A stretch of 11,912 nt of DNA. Origin: an uncultured Clostridia bacterium. GTDB taxonomy: Bacteria; Bacillota_A; Clostridia; Christensenellales; Aristaeellaceae. The stretch spans positions 1-11,912 of the forward strand of contig CAKUDW010000036.1 in NCBI GenBank assembly GCA_934645275.1, given 5' to 3'. Under the pieces are notes generated by a model. It was not told the origin of the DNA. It saw only the letters and a list, made by a program, of their open reading frames with translations, and did no database searches. Both the position numbers and the translations under genes were made by a program. This document shows, in pieces, positions 1 to 7,186 of this stretch. The stretch's first letter is position 1; the number at the start of each line of letters is the position of its first letter.

Positions 1-2950
1 ATTTAATATCGGACTCCTCATAATCTCCATTGCCACCGATGCAGCGCGGGCATTCCTTCTTGCCCATCGCCTTGGCCTGGGCGAATGTGCCCTTCAGTGC
101 ACCGGGACCGGCGCAGCTCTTGCTTACGTGGTAATACTTATCGGTAAGCGCGGAATACACCGTCTTGGACGCGGGCGCGGAACAGGTCGGGCACGCGGTC
201 TTGCCGTAGTTCAGCGCCGTCTCCAGCGCAATCTTGGAAGCGCCGCTGCCAGCGTGCGTCTTGCTTACATGATAATACTTGCCCGTCACTGTGGCGTACA
301 CTTTGATGCCACTCTTGCCGGGCTTATAGGCTTCCGAGCCGCCGACATTGACCTTGCGTGTCTTGGTGACGCAATAGGGGCAGGGATCCATACCCAGCGC
401 CAGTGCGCTCGCACGGTTGCCCTTCACCGCGCCGGAGCCCGCACAGGTCTTGGAATAGTGATAGTACTTGCTTCCTGCGTTGGCATAAACCGTAGTGCTG
501 GCGGATGAAGCGCACTTGGGACAGGCCTTCTTGCCGTAATTCAGCGCCGTTTCCAACGTAATGTGGGAAGCGCCCGTCATGCCGGAGCAATTCTTGGTAA
601 CGTGATAATATGTGCTGGTGGGCGTGGCGTAGACCTTGATGCCGCTCTTACCGGATTTATAGATGCCGGAGGAAACCAGCGTCTTCTGCACCTTTTCCTT
701 TACCTGTTCGTTGATCTTGGCGGCCGTGCTCGTGCTGCCCTTGGTAAAGGACTTCGTAGTGGTATTGGTCACGCCGCTGCCCTCAGTCTTGGTCAGATAC
801 GCGCCGATGCAGGTCGGGCACGCTGTCTGCCCCATTACCATCGCCTCCTGAACCGTGCGCTGCTTAGCGTTCGTCATGCCGGAGCAGGTGGACGTCCGAT
901 GGTAATACTTGCCGCTGTCGGTGGAATAGACGGTATAGTTTGCCGCCGACGCGCAGGTCGGGCAGGCCTTCTTGCCGGCCTTTACCGCATCTGCAATGGT
1001 CACACGGCTCGGATTCGTCATGCCGGAGCAGTCCGCCTTCGTGTGGTAATACGTGCCGTTCTGCGTGCAGTACACATAGCCACTCTCAGCGGTGCTTGCC
1101 GTCGTGCTGGCGGCTGCGCTGGACCAACACTTCGGGCAACGGGTCTTGCCATAGGCAAGCGCCTGCGCCACTGTGCCGGCTACGGCGTCGGTCATGCCGG
1201 AGCAGGTAGCGTTCGAATGATAATACTTGCCGTTCTTCGTCGCGTAAGCCACAGTGTTTGCGCCCGCCGCGCAGACAGGGCACGCCGTCTTGCCCGCCTG
1301 AATTACGGATTGCAGGCTGTAACGCGCGGCATTCTGCATGCCGGAACAGGTAGCGTTCGTATGGTAATACTTGCCGTTCTTCGTGGCGTACACCTGCACG
1401 CCGCCGGATGAAGATGACGTGCTGCCGCCGGTGCTCGCGCCCCAGCATGTACCGCACTTGCTCTTGCCCAGTATCAGCGCCTCGGCCAACGTCACTCTGA
1501 AGGCGTTTTTCATGCTGGAACAATCGGATTTATTGTGGTAATACTTTCCGCTCTCCGTGCAGTACACCTGATTGCCCAGCGCCTTGCAGCAGGTCGGGCA
1601 GGCGGTTTTACCCGCCAGCATCGCCTTGAGCAGGCCACCGGCCGTAGCGTTCTTCATGCCGGAACAGGTTGCCTCAGTGTGGAAATACCGGCCGTCCGCC
1701 GTGGCATATACCGTCACGCCGCTCTTATCCGTGGTAGCAGAGGTCGCGAATTTCAGTCCCTTGGAATCGAGCGTATTTACCTCCTGCGTAATGCAGACGG
1801 GGCAAGCCGTCTTGCCCTGAGACTTCGCCGCTTCCTCGGTAATCACCGTGGCGTCCTTCATGTCGGAACAAGTGGGATCTACATGGTAGTACTTGCCGTT
1901 CGCCGTAGCATAATAGGTCTTCTGATCCGGATAGCAGGTCGGACAGGCGCTCTTGCCGCTCTGAATCGCCACTTCCTTGGTAACGGTGGAAAGCGCCGCG
2001 CCTTCTTCAATCGTGGGACAGGCACGATTGTTATGGTAGTACAGGCCGGTAGCCGTGGTATAGACCGCGTTGGCCACGGTACCCGTGCCGTCGGCCGTGT
2101 TGGCGGCCGCAATAGGCGTCGCCGTCACGGTAACGTCCAAGCCAAGCGGATCGCTGGTAGCTTCGGGCGAGGTCTGCGCGCCGTCCACCGTCAGGCTGCT
2201 GCCGGTCAGATCGCCGTTATCGCCGCCAAGCGCGGAATCCAGGCTGCCAAGCGCATCGACGGCTTCGCCGGTCGCGTCCGGCGTTATGGCCGTCGGAACT
2301 GGCGTGTTCAGGGTAATCGGTGGATTCGTGGTGGTATCGCCGGAACCTGCAAATATGGCCGAGAACAGCAATATCAGCAACACGATGAACCATACGCCGG
2401 ACACAGCCGACACTGCCAGGCGAATGGGCCTTTCAAAGCGCCGCCTGCGCCAGAGCAGATAAATGCCCAGCGGCGGCAGCACGAACAGCAGCAGATAAGT
2501 CACCCAGTCGTGCTCGTCCACAAAGCGCATCAGCGGACTTTCATCCGCGTAGCCGCCGTCATCGTAATCCTCGGCATCCTGATCCTGATAGCGGTCGTCA
2601 TAGCCGGCGTCATAATCGTCGTCATAGTCGCCGCCATCGTCATAATAATCGTCGTCGCGATCATCGTAATCATAATCATCGCCGGAATCGTAATCACCGT
2701 CGCCGGAATAATTGTCGTCGTCACGGCTAAAGCGGCCGGAATAGCCGCCGTCGTAATCGCCGCCGTTGTCATCGTAGGCGTAATCGCCGTCGCCGGAATA
2801 ATCCGTTTCATTATATTCTTCTTCACCGGCATAATCATCGCCGCGCTTTTTGCCAAAGCGAAGCTGATGTACTCTGCCGTTGCCAAAGCGAAACGCCAGC
2901 CCATTCTCCGAACGATTAATTTTCAGCTTTCCAAATTTATGCGTCGCCAT
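1..2950 (-). CDS. Membrane-anchored protein with twelve tandem Ada-like zinc-binding modules (3' end outside window)
   Basis: The minus-strand frame is open from the ATG at 2950 to the left edge, giving at least 983 residues with no stop, so the C-terminus is missing. An AAAGGTGG ribosome binding site (2957-2964) lies just upstream and fixes the start. Seen in order: a basic start (1-37), an Asp/Tyr/Gly-rich tract (38-137), two hydrophobic segments (about 149-167 and 179-202) separated by an RRRRFERPIR loop, a Thr/Pro/Ala/Asp linker (203-295), then twelve modules (296-970). Each module carries KYYH-x4-C near its start and GK-x-xCPxC at its end. The H/C...CxxC layout matches the Ada metal-binding domain and the similar tail domains of Firmicutes secreted nucleases and ComEC-like proteins, so zinc binding is likely. 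The positive loop predicts modules outside the cell. Function is unknown: metal buffering, redox sensing or ligand binding are possible. The gene is divergent from a CapA-like gene. Confidence 0.85.
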   Translation of the reverse strand, partial: MATHKFGKLKINRSENGLAFRFGNGRVHQLRFGKKRGDDYAGEEEYNETDYSGDGDYAYDDNGGDYDGGYSGRFSRDDDNYSGDGDYDSGDDYDYDDRDDDYYDDGGDYDDDYDAGYDDRYQDQDAEDYDDGGYADESPLMRFVDEHDWVTYLLLFVLPPLGIYLLWRRRRFERPIRLAVSAVSGVWFIVLLILLFSAIFAGSGDTTTNPPITLNTPVPTAITPDATGEAVDALGSLDSALGGDNGDLTGSSLTVDGAQTSPEATSDPLGLDVTVTATPIAAANTADGTGTVANAVYTTATGLYYHNNRACPTIEEGAALSTVTKEVAIQSGKSACPTCYPDQKTYYATANGKYYHVDPTCSDMKDATVITEEAAKSQGKTACPVCITQEVNTLDSKGLKFATSATTDKSGVTVYATADGRYFHTEATCSGMKNATAGGLLKAMLAGKTACPTCCKALGNQVYCTESGKYYHNKSDCSSMKNAFRVTLAEALILGKSKCGTCWGASTGGSTSSSSGGVQVYATKNGKYYHTNATCSGMQNAARYSLQSVIQAGKTACPVCAAGANTVAYATKNGKYYHSNATCSGMTDAVAGTVAQALAYGKTRCPKCWSSAAASTTASTAESGYVYCTQNGTYYHTKADCSGMTNPSRVTIADAVKAGKKACPTCASAANYTVYSTDSGKYYHRTSTCSGMTNAKQRTVQEAMVMGQTACPTCIGAYLTKTEGSGVTNTTTKSFTKGSTSTAAKINEQVKEKVQKTLVSSGIYKSGKSGIKVYATPTSTYYHVTKNCSGMTGASHITLETALNYGKKACPKCASSASTTVYANAGSKYYHYSKTCAGSGAVKGNRASALALGMDPCPYCVTKTRKVNVGGSEAYKPGKSGIKVYATVTGKYYHVSKTHAGSGASKIALETALNYGKTACPTCSAPASKTVYSALTDKYYHVSKSCAGPGALKGTFAQAKAMGKKECPRCIGGNGDYEESDIK
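41..661 (-). repeat. Duplicated two-module block (modules 9-10 and 11-12)
   Basis: Residues 764-860 (371-661) and 875-970 (41-328) align end to end as a pair. Both start YK-x-GKSGIKVYAT, both have ETALNYGK in the first module, both keep a 7-residue spacer, and both end with a module carrying CAG-x-GA and KG in place of CSGM. The DNA around 200-246 and 525-575 is also visibly similar. This indicates that a two-module unit, not a single module, was the last thing duplicated here. Confidence 0.75.
41..2065 (-). repeat. Coding tandem array of twelve 40-residue HCCC modules
   Basis: Module boundaries on the plus strand, in protein order: 1934-2065, 1793-1915, 1589-1711, 1445-1567, 1271-1393, 1127-1249, 953-1075, 809-931, 512-634, 371-490, 182-301 and 41-160. 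Typical features are VYAT or VYCT, then GKYYH, four residues, C-SGM, a Thr/Ala-rich helix-like stretch, and GK-x-ACPxC. Modules 1 and 10-12 depart from the CSGM sequence, and module 11 has His in place of the first Cys. Spacing is irregular: 46-48 residues where modules pack closely (2, 7-8, 9-10, 11-12) and longer where Ser/Thr/Gly linkers intervene, the longest being residues 715-772 between modules 8 and 9. Confidence 0.9.
2540..2839 (-). other. Low-complexity Asp/Tyr/Gly tract (residues 38-137)
   Basis: About 100 residues made almost only of Asp, Tyr, Gly, Ser, Glu and a few Arg, with recurring YSGDGDY, DDYDYDD and GDYDDDYD units. On DNA it is a degenerate GAY/TAY/GGC codon repeat. It precedes the first membrane helix. 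It is probably disordered and strongly acidic; cation binding or spacing from the membrane are guesses. Confidence 0.8.
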
Positions 2951-3011
2951 AAAATACCACCTTTAATTCTCCGGCAATCGTTCAACCTTCGCCGCCCGAT
3001 GGACACGAAAG

Positions 3012-3025
3012 CTATGTATACATAG
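3012..3025. promoter_or_regulatory. Perfect 14-bp palindrome at the transcript start, candidate operator
   Basis: CTATGTATACATAG is its own reverse complement. It begins about four bases after the predicted minus-strand transcription start and 11 bases beyond the -10 box, a usual place for a repressor to block transcription. Its cognate regulator is not in this window, and I do not recognise the motif with certainty. Confidence 0.6.
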
Positions 3026-3035
3026 AACCATTACA

Positions 3036-3064
3036 AGCATACCGCATATCGAATCTACTGTCAA
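3036..3064 (-). promoter_or_regulatory. Sigma-A promoter of the zinc-module gene
   Basis: Read on the minus strand, TTGACA (3059-3064) is followed after exactly 17 bases by TATGCT (3036-3041). The upstream DNA (about 3065-3115) is A/T rich like an UP element. The expected start is near 3029, giving a leader of about 80 bases before the ATG at 2950. Confidence 0.8.
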
Positions 3065-3210
3065 TCGGTACAAATCGAAAAAAAATAGCCATAATTTTGC
3101 GTTATTTGTATCTTTTTGTCATTTTTTACTTCACACTTTTGCAATATGCAGAAATATTTCCGAAAAGCATATAGAAGCCCAGGGAAAGTCATAATTTTTA
3201 TGAGTTTTCA

Positions 3211-3219
3211 TGCTATAAT
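3211..3219 (+). promoter_or_regulatory. Extended -10 promoter of the CapA-like gene
   Basis: TGCTATAAT combines the TGn extension with a perfect -10 hexamer. No good -35 box lies at 16-18 bases upstream, which fits an extended -10 promoter or an activator-dependent one. Expected start is near 3226, leaving a leader of about 75 bases. Confidence 0.6.
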
Positions 3220-3231
3220 AAGCGATGATAA

Positions 3232-3251
3232 GGAATCCATAGCTGGATTCC
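3232..3251. promoter_or_regulatory. 8-bp inverted repeat in the CapA-like leader
   Basis: GGAATCCA and TGGATTCC are perfect inverted copies around a four-base centre (TAGC). The element starts about six bases after the predicted start of transcription. It could be an operator or a 5' stabilising hairpin. There is no T-run after it, so it is not a terminator. Confidence 0.5.
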
Positions 3252-3300
3252 GCAGTGAACCAACTTATTATATACAGGATTTAGCTGGAGGGAGAAACAA

Positions 3301-4812
3301 ATGTCAAAGAATAAAGGCCTGCGCATCGGTTCCTATCGGATTCAGCCGCTTGGGCTGACCGTGCTGATCGTGCTTCTGTTGGCCGCAATCGCCGCCGTAG
3401 TGGTATTTGCGGTCAATCCGGGCGATGTGAAATATGCGCTGTTCCCCACGCCCTCGCCGACGCCCACGCCCACCCCCGCGCCCACGCCGACGCCCACGCC
3501 CACCCCGAGCCCCACGCCGACCCCCGCACCCACGCCGCGCTCGGCCACCATTCGCTCGTTGGGTGAAATTGCCATACAGACCGATATACTCAAAGCGGCC
3601 AAAACGGTGGACGGCTATGACTTCAGCAGCATGTTCTCCTACATTTCTGATGTCATGGGCAACGCGGACTACACTGTGGCCGATGTGGAGGGCTCCATGG
3701 GCGGCACGGTGAACGTATCCGGCGAAACGCTGATGCATACGCCCGCTTCCATCATCACCGCGCTGAAAGATTGCGGCGTGGATATGCTCAACCTCGCCAA
3801 CGATCATTCGCTCGACGGCGACCTGAACGACCTGCTGGCTGCCATTCAGAACTGCAAGGACGCCGGCATGGACTATGTAGGCGCGGCCGCCTCCGCGGAT
3901 GAAAAGAAACAGGCCAAGGTGGTCGACATCAACGGCATTAAGGTGGGCTTCGTAGCCTACACTGAGAGCCTGAACGGCCTTGAAAAGAAGGTCAAGTCCG
4001 ACGCGCTGAAGTATGGCATCAACCTGATTTCCAAGAGCAACGCCAAGAAGGATATCCAAGCCTGCCGTGACGCAGGCGCCGAGGTCATAATCGCCTACGT
4101 CAGCTGGGGCGAGGTCGGCCAGCGCGAAGTGAACAGCAATCAGCAGAAGATTGCCAAGGCGTTGGTGTCCGCCGGTGCGGATGTAATCGTGGGTTACAAC
4201 CCCCACGTGATCCAGCCCGCCATGTGGATTGAAATGAAGGACAAGGATGGCAACGTGACCAAGCGCACGCTCTGCATCTGCGCCACCGGCAATTTCCTGT
4301 GCGCTTCGAACGAACAGTACAGCGATTCCGGCGTAATCTTCCAGTTCACGCTCCAGGAAAAGGACGACTTCAGCGGGATTGACGTCGTGAATCCTGTATA
4401 TATCCCCACCTACGTCTGGCAGATCAGCACGGCTGATCCGAGCGCGGCAAGCGACGATACGATTCCCGCAGATGCCATTACTGCTCCGGACGACACTGCT
4501 GCCGCCGCGGACGACGCCACCGCCGCCGCAACCTCGAATCCCAGCGTAATGGAATTCACCGTGGACGAAAACGGCAATGAGACCACGGCCAGCGATAAGC
4601 AGACTGCAAAGGACGATGCGCAGACCGGCGCGACAACCACCGATACCATTTCCGGCCCCGCCGATTACGATTATCGCGTGCTGGCTGCCGGCCAATGGCT
4701 CGAGGGTGCGCCCGATGGCATGAGCTACAGCCAGTATAGCCGCCTGAAAGAGGTGTGGGCCGAGGCACAGAGCATTCTGGGCACGGACGTTGCCTCCGTA
4801 TCCGCCGAATAA
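3301..4812 (+). CDS. Membrane-anchored CapA-family protein with altered metal-site residues
   Basis: 503 residues; the ATG follows GGAGGGAG at good spacing. One N-terminal helix (about 18-38) is followed by a Pro-Thr spacer (49-79), a CapA domain (about 85-376) and an Ala/Asp/Thr-rich tail, so the domain lies outside the cell. Family landmarks: LGEIAIQTDIL (87-97), ADVEG (127-131), LANDHSLD (165-172), GFVAY (216-220), SWGEVG (268-273), GADVIVGYNPHVIQP (292-306). CapA proteins belong to the metallophosphatase superfamily and are linked to polyglutamate or other surface polymers. Family members usually have LANNH, HWG and GxHPHV; here these read LANDH, SWG and GYNPHV, so two likely metal-binding His are gone while His169 and His302 remain. 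Activity is therefore doubtful. No capB or capC is nearby, so a role in polyglutamate capsule is not supported. Confidence 0.85.
   Translation: MSKNKGLRIGSYRIQPLGLTVLIVLLLAAIAAVVVFAVNPGDVKYALFPTPSPTPTPTPAPTPTPTPTPSPTPTPAPTPRSATIRSLGEIAIQTDILKAAKTVDGYDFSSMFSYISDVMGNADYTVADVEGSMGGTVNVSGETLMHTPASIITALKDCGVDMLNLANDHSLDGDLNDLLAAIQNCKDAGMDYVGAAASADEKKQAKVVDINGIKVGFVAYTESLNGLEKKVKSDALKYGINLISKSNAKKDIQACRDAGAEVIIAYVSWGEVGQREVNSNQQKIAKALVSAGADVIVGYNPHVIQPAMWIEMKDKDGNVTKRTLCICATGNFLCASNEQYSDSGVIFQFTLQEKDDFSGIDVVNPVYIPTYVWQISTADPSAASDDTIPADAITAPDDTAAAADDATAAATSNPSVMEFTVDENGNETTASDKQTAKDDAQTGATTTDTISGPADYDYRVLAAGQWLEGAPDGMSYSQYSRLKEVWAEAQSILGTDVASVSAE
3445..3537 (+). repeat. Pro-Thr dipeptide repeat encoding a wall-spanning spacer
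   Basis: Residues 49-79 alternate Pro with Thr, Ser or Ala, encoded by a C-rich CCG/CCC-ACG/ACC run. It sits directly between the membrane helix and the CapA domain, as in many Gram-positive surface proteins where it holds a domain away from the membrane. Such a tract is prone to length changes by slippage. Confidence 0.85.
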
Positions 4813-4846
4813 CCCCGCTTCCCCTCTCCTTTAAATCATCGACTTC

Positions 4847-4880
4847 GAGGCTCCAAACATTGGTTTGGGGCCTCATTTAT
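4847..4880 (+). terminator. Probable terminator after the CapA-like gene
   Basis: A 12-pair stem with one G-T wobble pairs 4847-4858 with 4863-4874 around an ATTG loop. The downstream run is weak (ATTTAT), so termination may be leaky. The stem ends only 14 bases before the mutY start. Confidence 0.55.
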
Positions 4881-4888
4881 AAACAACT

Positions 4889-5917
4889 ATGGAATTAAAC
4901 GAATTGCTTCTGAACTGGTACGATCAAAACGCCCGCACGCTTCCCTGGCGTGGTACAAACGACGTGTACAGAATATGGCTGTCCGAAATTATGCTTCAAC
5001 AGACACAGGCAGCCACCGTGCGCGGCTACTACGCGCGATTTCTGGGAAGGTTTCCGGATGTATTTGCGCTGGCCGCTGCCAATGAAGACGACGTGCTGAA
5101 GCTCTGGGAGGGACTGGGCTACTATTCCCGCGCGCGCAATTTGCATGCCGCCGCAAAGCGCGTAGCCGAAGCGGGCGGCCGCTTTCCGGACAGCGTAGAG
5201 GGCTTACAGGCCTTGCCCGGAATCGGCCCCTACGCTGCGCGCGCAATTGCGTCCATTGCCTACAATATTCCCTGCTGCGCGCTGGACGGCAATCAGATGC
5301 GCGTGCTCTCTCGCGCGTTCGCTGTGGAACGCGTGCTCGGTACGCCCTTTGATTTGGAAGATATCGCCATGGGTGCGCTCAGCCGAATGCGTCCCGGCGA
5401 CTACAACCAGGCGCTGATGGATTTGGGCGCGACGATCTGCACGCCAAAGCGCCCCAAATGCGCGCAATGTCCGCTCGCGCCGCTGTGCCGCGCGTATCTG
5501 GAAGGGGAAGCGGAACGCTATCCCCTGCGGCCCGCGCCGGTTCCAAAGCGCGATGTGGAAAAGACAATCCTGCTCGTGCGCTGCGGCGGCAGGATTGCGG
5601 TGCAAAAGCGGCCCGCGAAGGGCCTGCTGGGTGGACTGTATGAATTTCCGAATCTGGACGCGCACCTTGAGCCCGGCGAAGTCTTACCCGCCCTTGAAAA
5701 AATGGGCTTCTCCGGTGCGCAAAAACTTCAGCCGCTGCCACCCGCACGCCACGTGTTTACCCACCTGATCTGGCGCATGGAGGGCTATCTGGTCGAAGCT
5801 GCCGCCGCGCCGGACGGCGTGTTCTGGGTAGACGCAGCCGCCTTCGCGCAATGCGCCTTTCCGAGCGCGCTGCGCAAGTACCACGAAATTGCGGAAGAAC
5901 TGCTGCGCGAAGACTGA
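4889..5917 (+). CDS. mutY: A/G-specific adenine DNA glycosylase MutY
   Basis: 342 residues, usual for MutY. It removes adenine mispaired with 8-oxoguanine in base excision repair. Seen: SEIMLQQTQ with the catalytic Glu33; helix-hairpin-helix LPGIGPYAARAI (109-120); ALDGN with catalytic Asp133; the four [4Fe-4S] cysteines 184, 191, 194 and 200 in C-x6-C-x2-C-x5-C spacing; and a NUDIX-like C-terminal domain (about 225-335) with HVFTHLIW matching the FSH-type motif that reads 8-oxoguanine. All key residues are present, so it should be active. The ATG at 4889 has no visible Shine-Dalgarno sequence, but the family's N-terminal pattern begins about here and no better start is seen. It is not co-directed with any related repair gene. 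Confidence 0.95.
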   Translation: MELNELLLNWYDQNARTLPWRGTNDVYRIWLSEIMLQQTQAATVRGYYARFLGRFPDVFALAAANEDDVLKLWEGLGYYSRARNLHAAAKRVAEAGGRFPDSVEGLQALPGIGPYAARAIASIAYNIPCCALDGNQMRVLSRAFAVERVLGTPFDLEDIAMGALSRMRPGDYNQALMDLGATICTPKRPKCAQCPLAPLCRAYLEGEAERYPLRPAPVPKRDVEKTILLVRCGGRIAVQKRPAKGLLGGLYEFPNLDAHLEPGEVLPALEKMGFSGAQKLQPLPPARHVFTHLIWRMEGYLVEAAAAPDGVFWVDAAAFAQCAFPSALRKYHEIAEELLRED

Positions 5918-5993
5918 CGATGAGAGCCCATACATATTCTCTATTGAAAGAAACGATGGAATGTGATACGATAGTTGTGGAACCTTTCTGCAG

Positions 5994-5999
5994 TATAAT
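5994..5999 (+). promoter_or_regulatory. -10 box of the nagA-ROK operon promoter
   Basis: A perfect TATAAT lies 27 bases before the nagA start. No convincing -35 hexamer is present at 16-18 bases; TTGTGG (5975-5980) is too close at 13 bases. The expected start is near 6006, so the leader would be about 20 bases. Confidence 0.5.
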
Positions 6000-6025
6000 A
6001 TGTACGACGAATGGAGAATTTTTAT

Positions 6026-7168
6026 ATGCGCGCTATTATCAACGGTAAAGTCGTGCTGCCCGATCGGGCGGTCGAAAATGCCTGTCTGCTGTTTGACAAA
6101 AAAATAATCGGCCTGACCATGAAGGAAGCGCTGCCCGAGGATACCGAACTTATCGACGCGGGCGGAAACCTGGTCATTCCCGGCCTGATCGACATGCACA
6201 TCCACGGCTATCTGGGCGAAGACGCTTCAGACGGCAAGTTCGACGGTCTGCGCACGATGGCTGACGGCGTAGCGAAAAAAGGCGTGACCGGTTTTTTGCC
6301 CACCACGATGACGGTCTCCTACACTGAGCTGCGCACGGCCTTCGCACAGATTCGCACGGCCATTAAGGCCTGTGCCGCGCCCGACTGGCGGGGCGCACAG
6401 ATTCTGGGTGTAAACGCCGAGGGGCCGTTCATCAACCCCAGCAAGAAGGGCGCGCAGGCGGGTGAAAACATCCGCCCCGGCGACGCGGCCTTTCTACAGG
6501 AATACCTGGATATCATCCGCGTGTTCACCATCGCGCCGGAAATGCCCGGCAACATGGACTGCATCCGCGAAATGGCGGGCAAGTGCCTGATTTCCATGGG
6601 GCATACCGCCGCAAATCATGCCCAGGCCACCGCGGCCTTCGATGCAGGCGTGCGCCATGTGACACATCTGTTTAACGCGCAGACCGGGCTGCTGCATCGC
6701 GACCCCGGCGTGGTGGGCGCGGCACTGACGGACAACCGCGTGAGCTGCGAGCTGATTGCAGATACCTTCCATGTGCATCGCCGCCTGTTCCCGCTGGTAG
6801 CGCGCATGAAGGGTGAAAATCTGGTGCTGATTACGGACTGCACGCGCGCGGGCGGTTTGGCGGACGGTGAATACACGCTGGGCGGCCAGCCGATTTTCGT
6901 GAAGGGCATCGAATGCCGTCTGGCGGACGGCACCATTGCAGGCAGTGTGCTGAAGCTGAACGAAGCTGTGCGCAATCTAATGGAAAACACACAGCTGCCC
7001 ATCTGGGAAGCTGTGAATGCCGCCAGCCTGAACCCGGCACGCCGAATTGGCCTTGCAGACAAAAAGGGCTCGCTGGAAGCAGGCAAGGACGCCGATATCG
7101 TCATCTGTGATGATCGCTTCAATATTCGCCGCACCATTTCTGGCGGTCGCACCATCTATACTGCATAA
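6026..7168 (+). CDS. nagA: N-acetylglucosamine-6-phosphate deacetylase
   Basis: 380 residues from the ATG at 6026, chosen because GGAGA (6013-6017) sits nine bases upstream; an in-frame ATG at 6011 would overlap that site. NagA removes acetate from GlcNAc-6-phosphate, giving glucosamine-6-phosphate for glycolysis or wall synthesis. It is a cytoplasmic amidohydrolase of TIM-barrel type. Seen: PGLIDMHIHG with His58 and His60, NAEGPF with metal-binding Glu132, GHTAA with His193, THLFNAQ with His214, HRDPGVVGAAL (224-234), LITD with catalytic Asp271, and DGTIAGS (301-307). All match the family by position. It is 18 bases ahead of the ROK-like kinase gene and shares its terminator, so the two act as one unit. 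No nagB is visible here. Confidence 0.93.
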   Translation: MRAIINGKVVLPDRAVENACLLFDKKIIGLTMKEALPEDTELIDAGGNLVIPGLIDMHIHGYLGEDASDGKFDGLRTMADGVAKKGVTGFLPTTMTVSYTELRTAFAQIRTAIKACAAPDWRGAQILGVNAEGPFINPSKKGAQAGENIRPGDAAFLQEYLDIIRVFTIAPEMPGNMDCIREMAGKCLISMGHTAANHAQATAAFDAGVRHVTHLFNAQTGLLHRDPGVVGAALTDNRVSCELIADTFHVHRRLFPLVARMKGENLVLITDCTRAGGLADGEYTLGGQPIFVKGIECRLADGTIAGSVLKLNEAVRNLMENTQLPIWEAVNAASLNPARRIGLADKKGSLEAGKDADIVICDDRFNIRRTISGGRTIYTA

Positions 7169-7186
7169 CAACAAGGAGAATTAGCC

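Larger units (their letters stand above)
2951..3300. other. Divergent regulatory region, no gene
   Basis: This 350-bp gap is markedly AT-rich compared with the flanking genes. It holds the two divergent promoters, the 14-bp palindrome and the 8-bp inverted repeat described separately. The two -10 boxes are about 175 bases apart, leaving room for shared regulator binding at 3065-3190, where A/T runs dominate. I see no coding sequence or RNA gene in it. Confidence 0.7.

Noticed and set aside
563..1411. Plus-strand open frame of 282 codons with repetitive content
   Set aside because: The repeats are the antisense image of the minus-strand zinc modules; no ribosome binding site.
41..2065. Regularly spaced repeated DNA that could look like a CRISPR-like array
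   Set aside because: The repeats are 120-145 bases apart, diverged at the DNA level and in frame with a single long coding region; they encode protein modules.
1535..3025. Long plus-strand open frame (496 codons) with a run of Ile/Val/Ala residues
   Set aside because: It is antisense to the zinc-module gene. The hydrophobic run is the complement of the Asp/Tyr codon repeat, and the minus frame has the promoter, ribosome binding site and repeated motifs.
3304..4695. Minus-strand open frame of 463 codons
   Set aside because: Antisense shadow of the CapA-like gene; the Gly/Arg run mirrors the Pro-Thr codons.
3301..4812. Polyglutamate capsule locus
   Set aside because: No capB, capC or related genes are adjacent and the active-site residues are altered, so the family name alone does not support a capsule role.
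6011..6025. Upstream in-frame ATG for nagA
   Set aside because: It overlaps the GGAGA that serves the ATG at 6026, and the family's N-terminus starts at the later codon.
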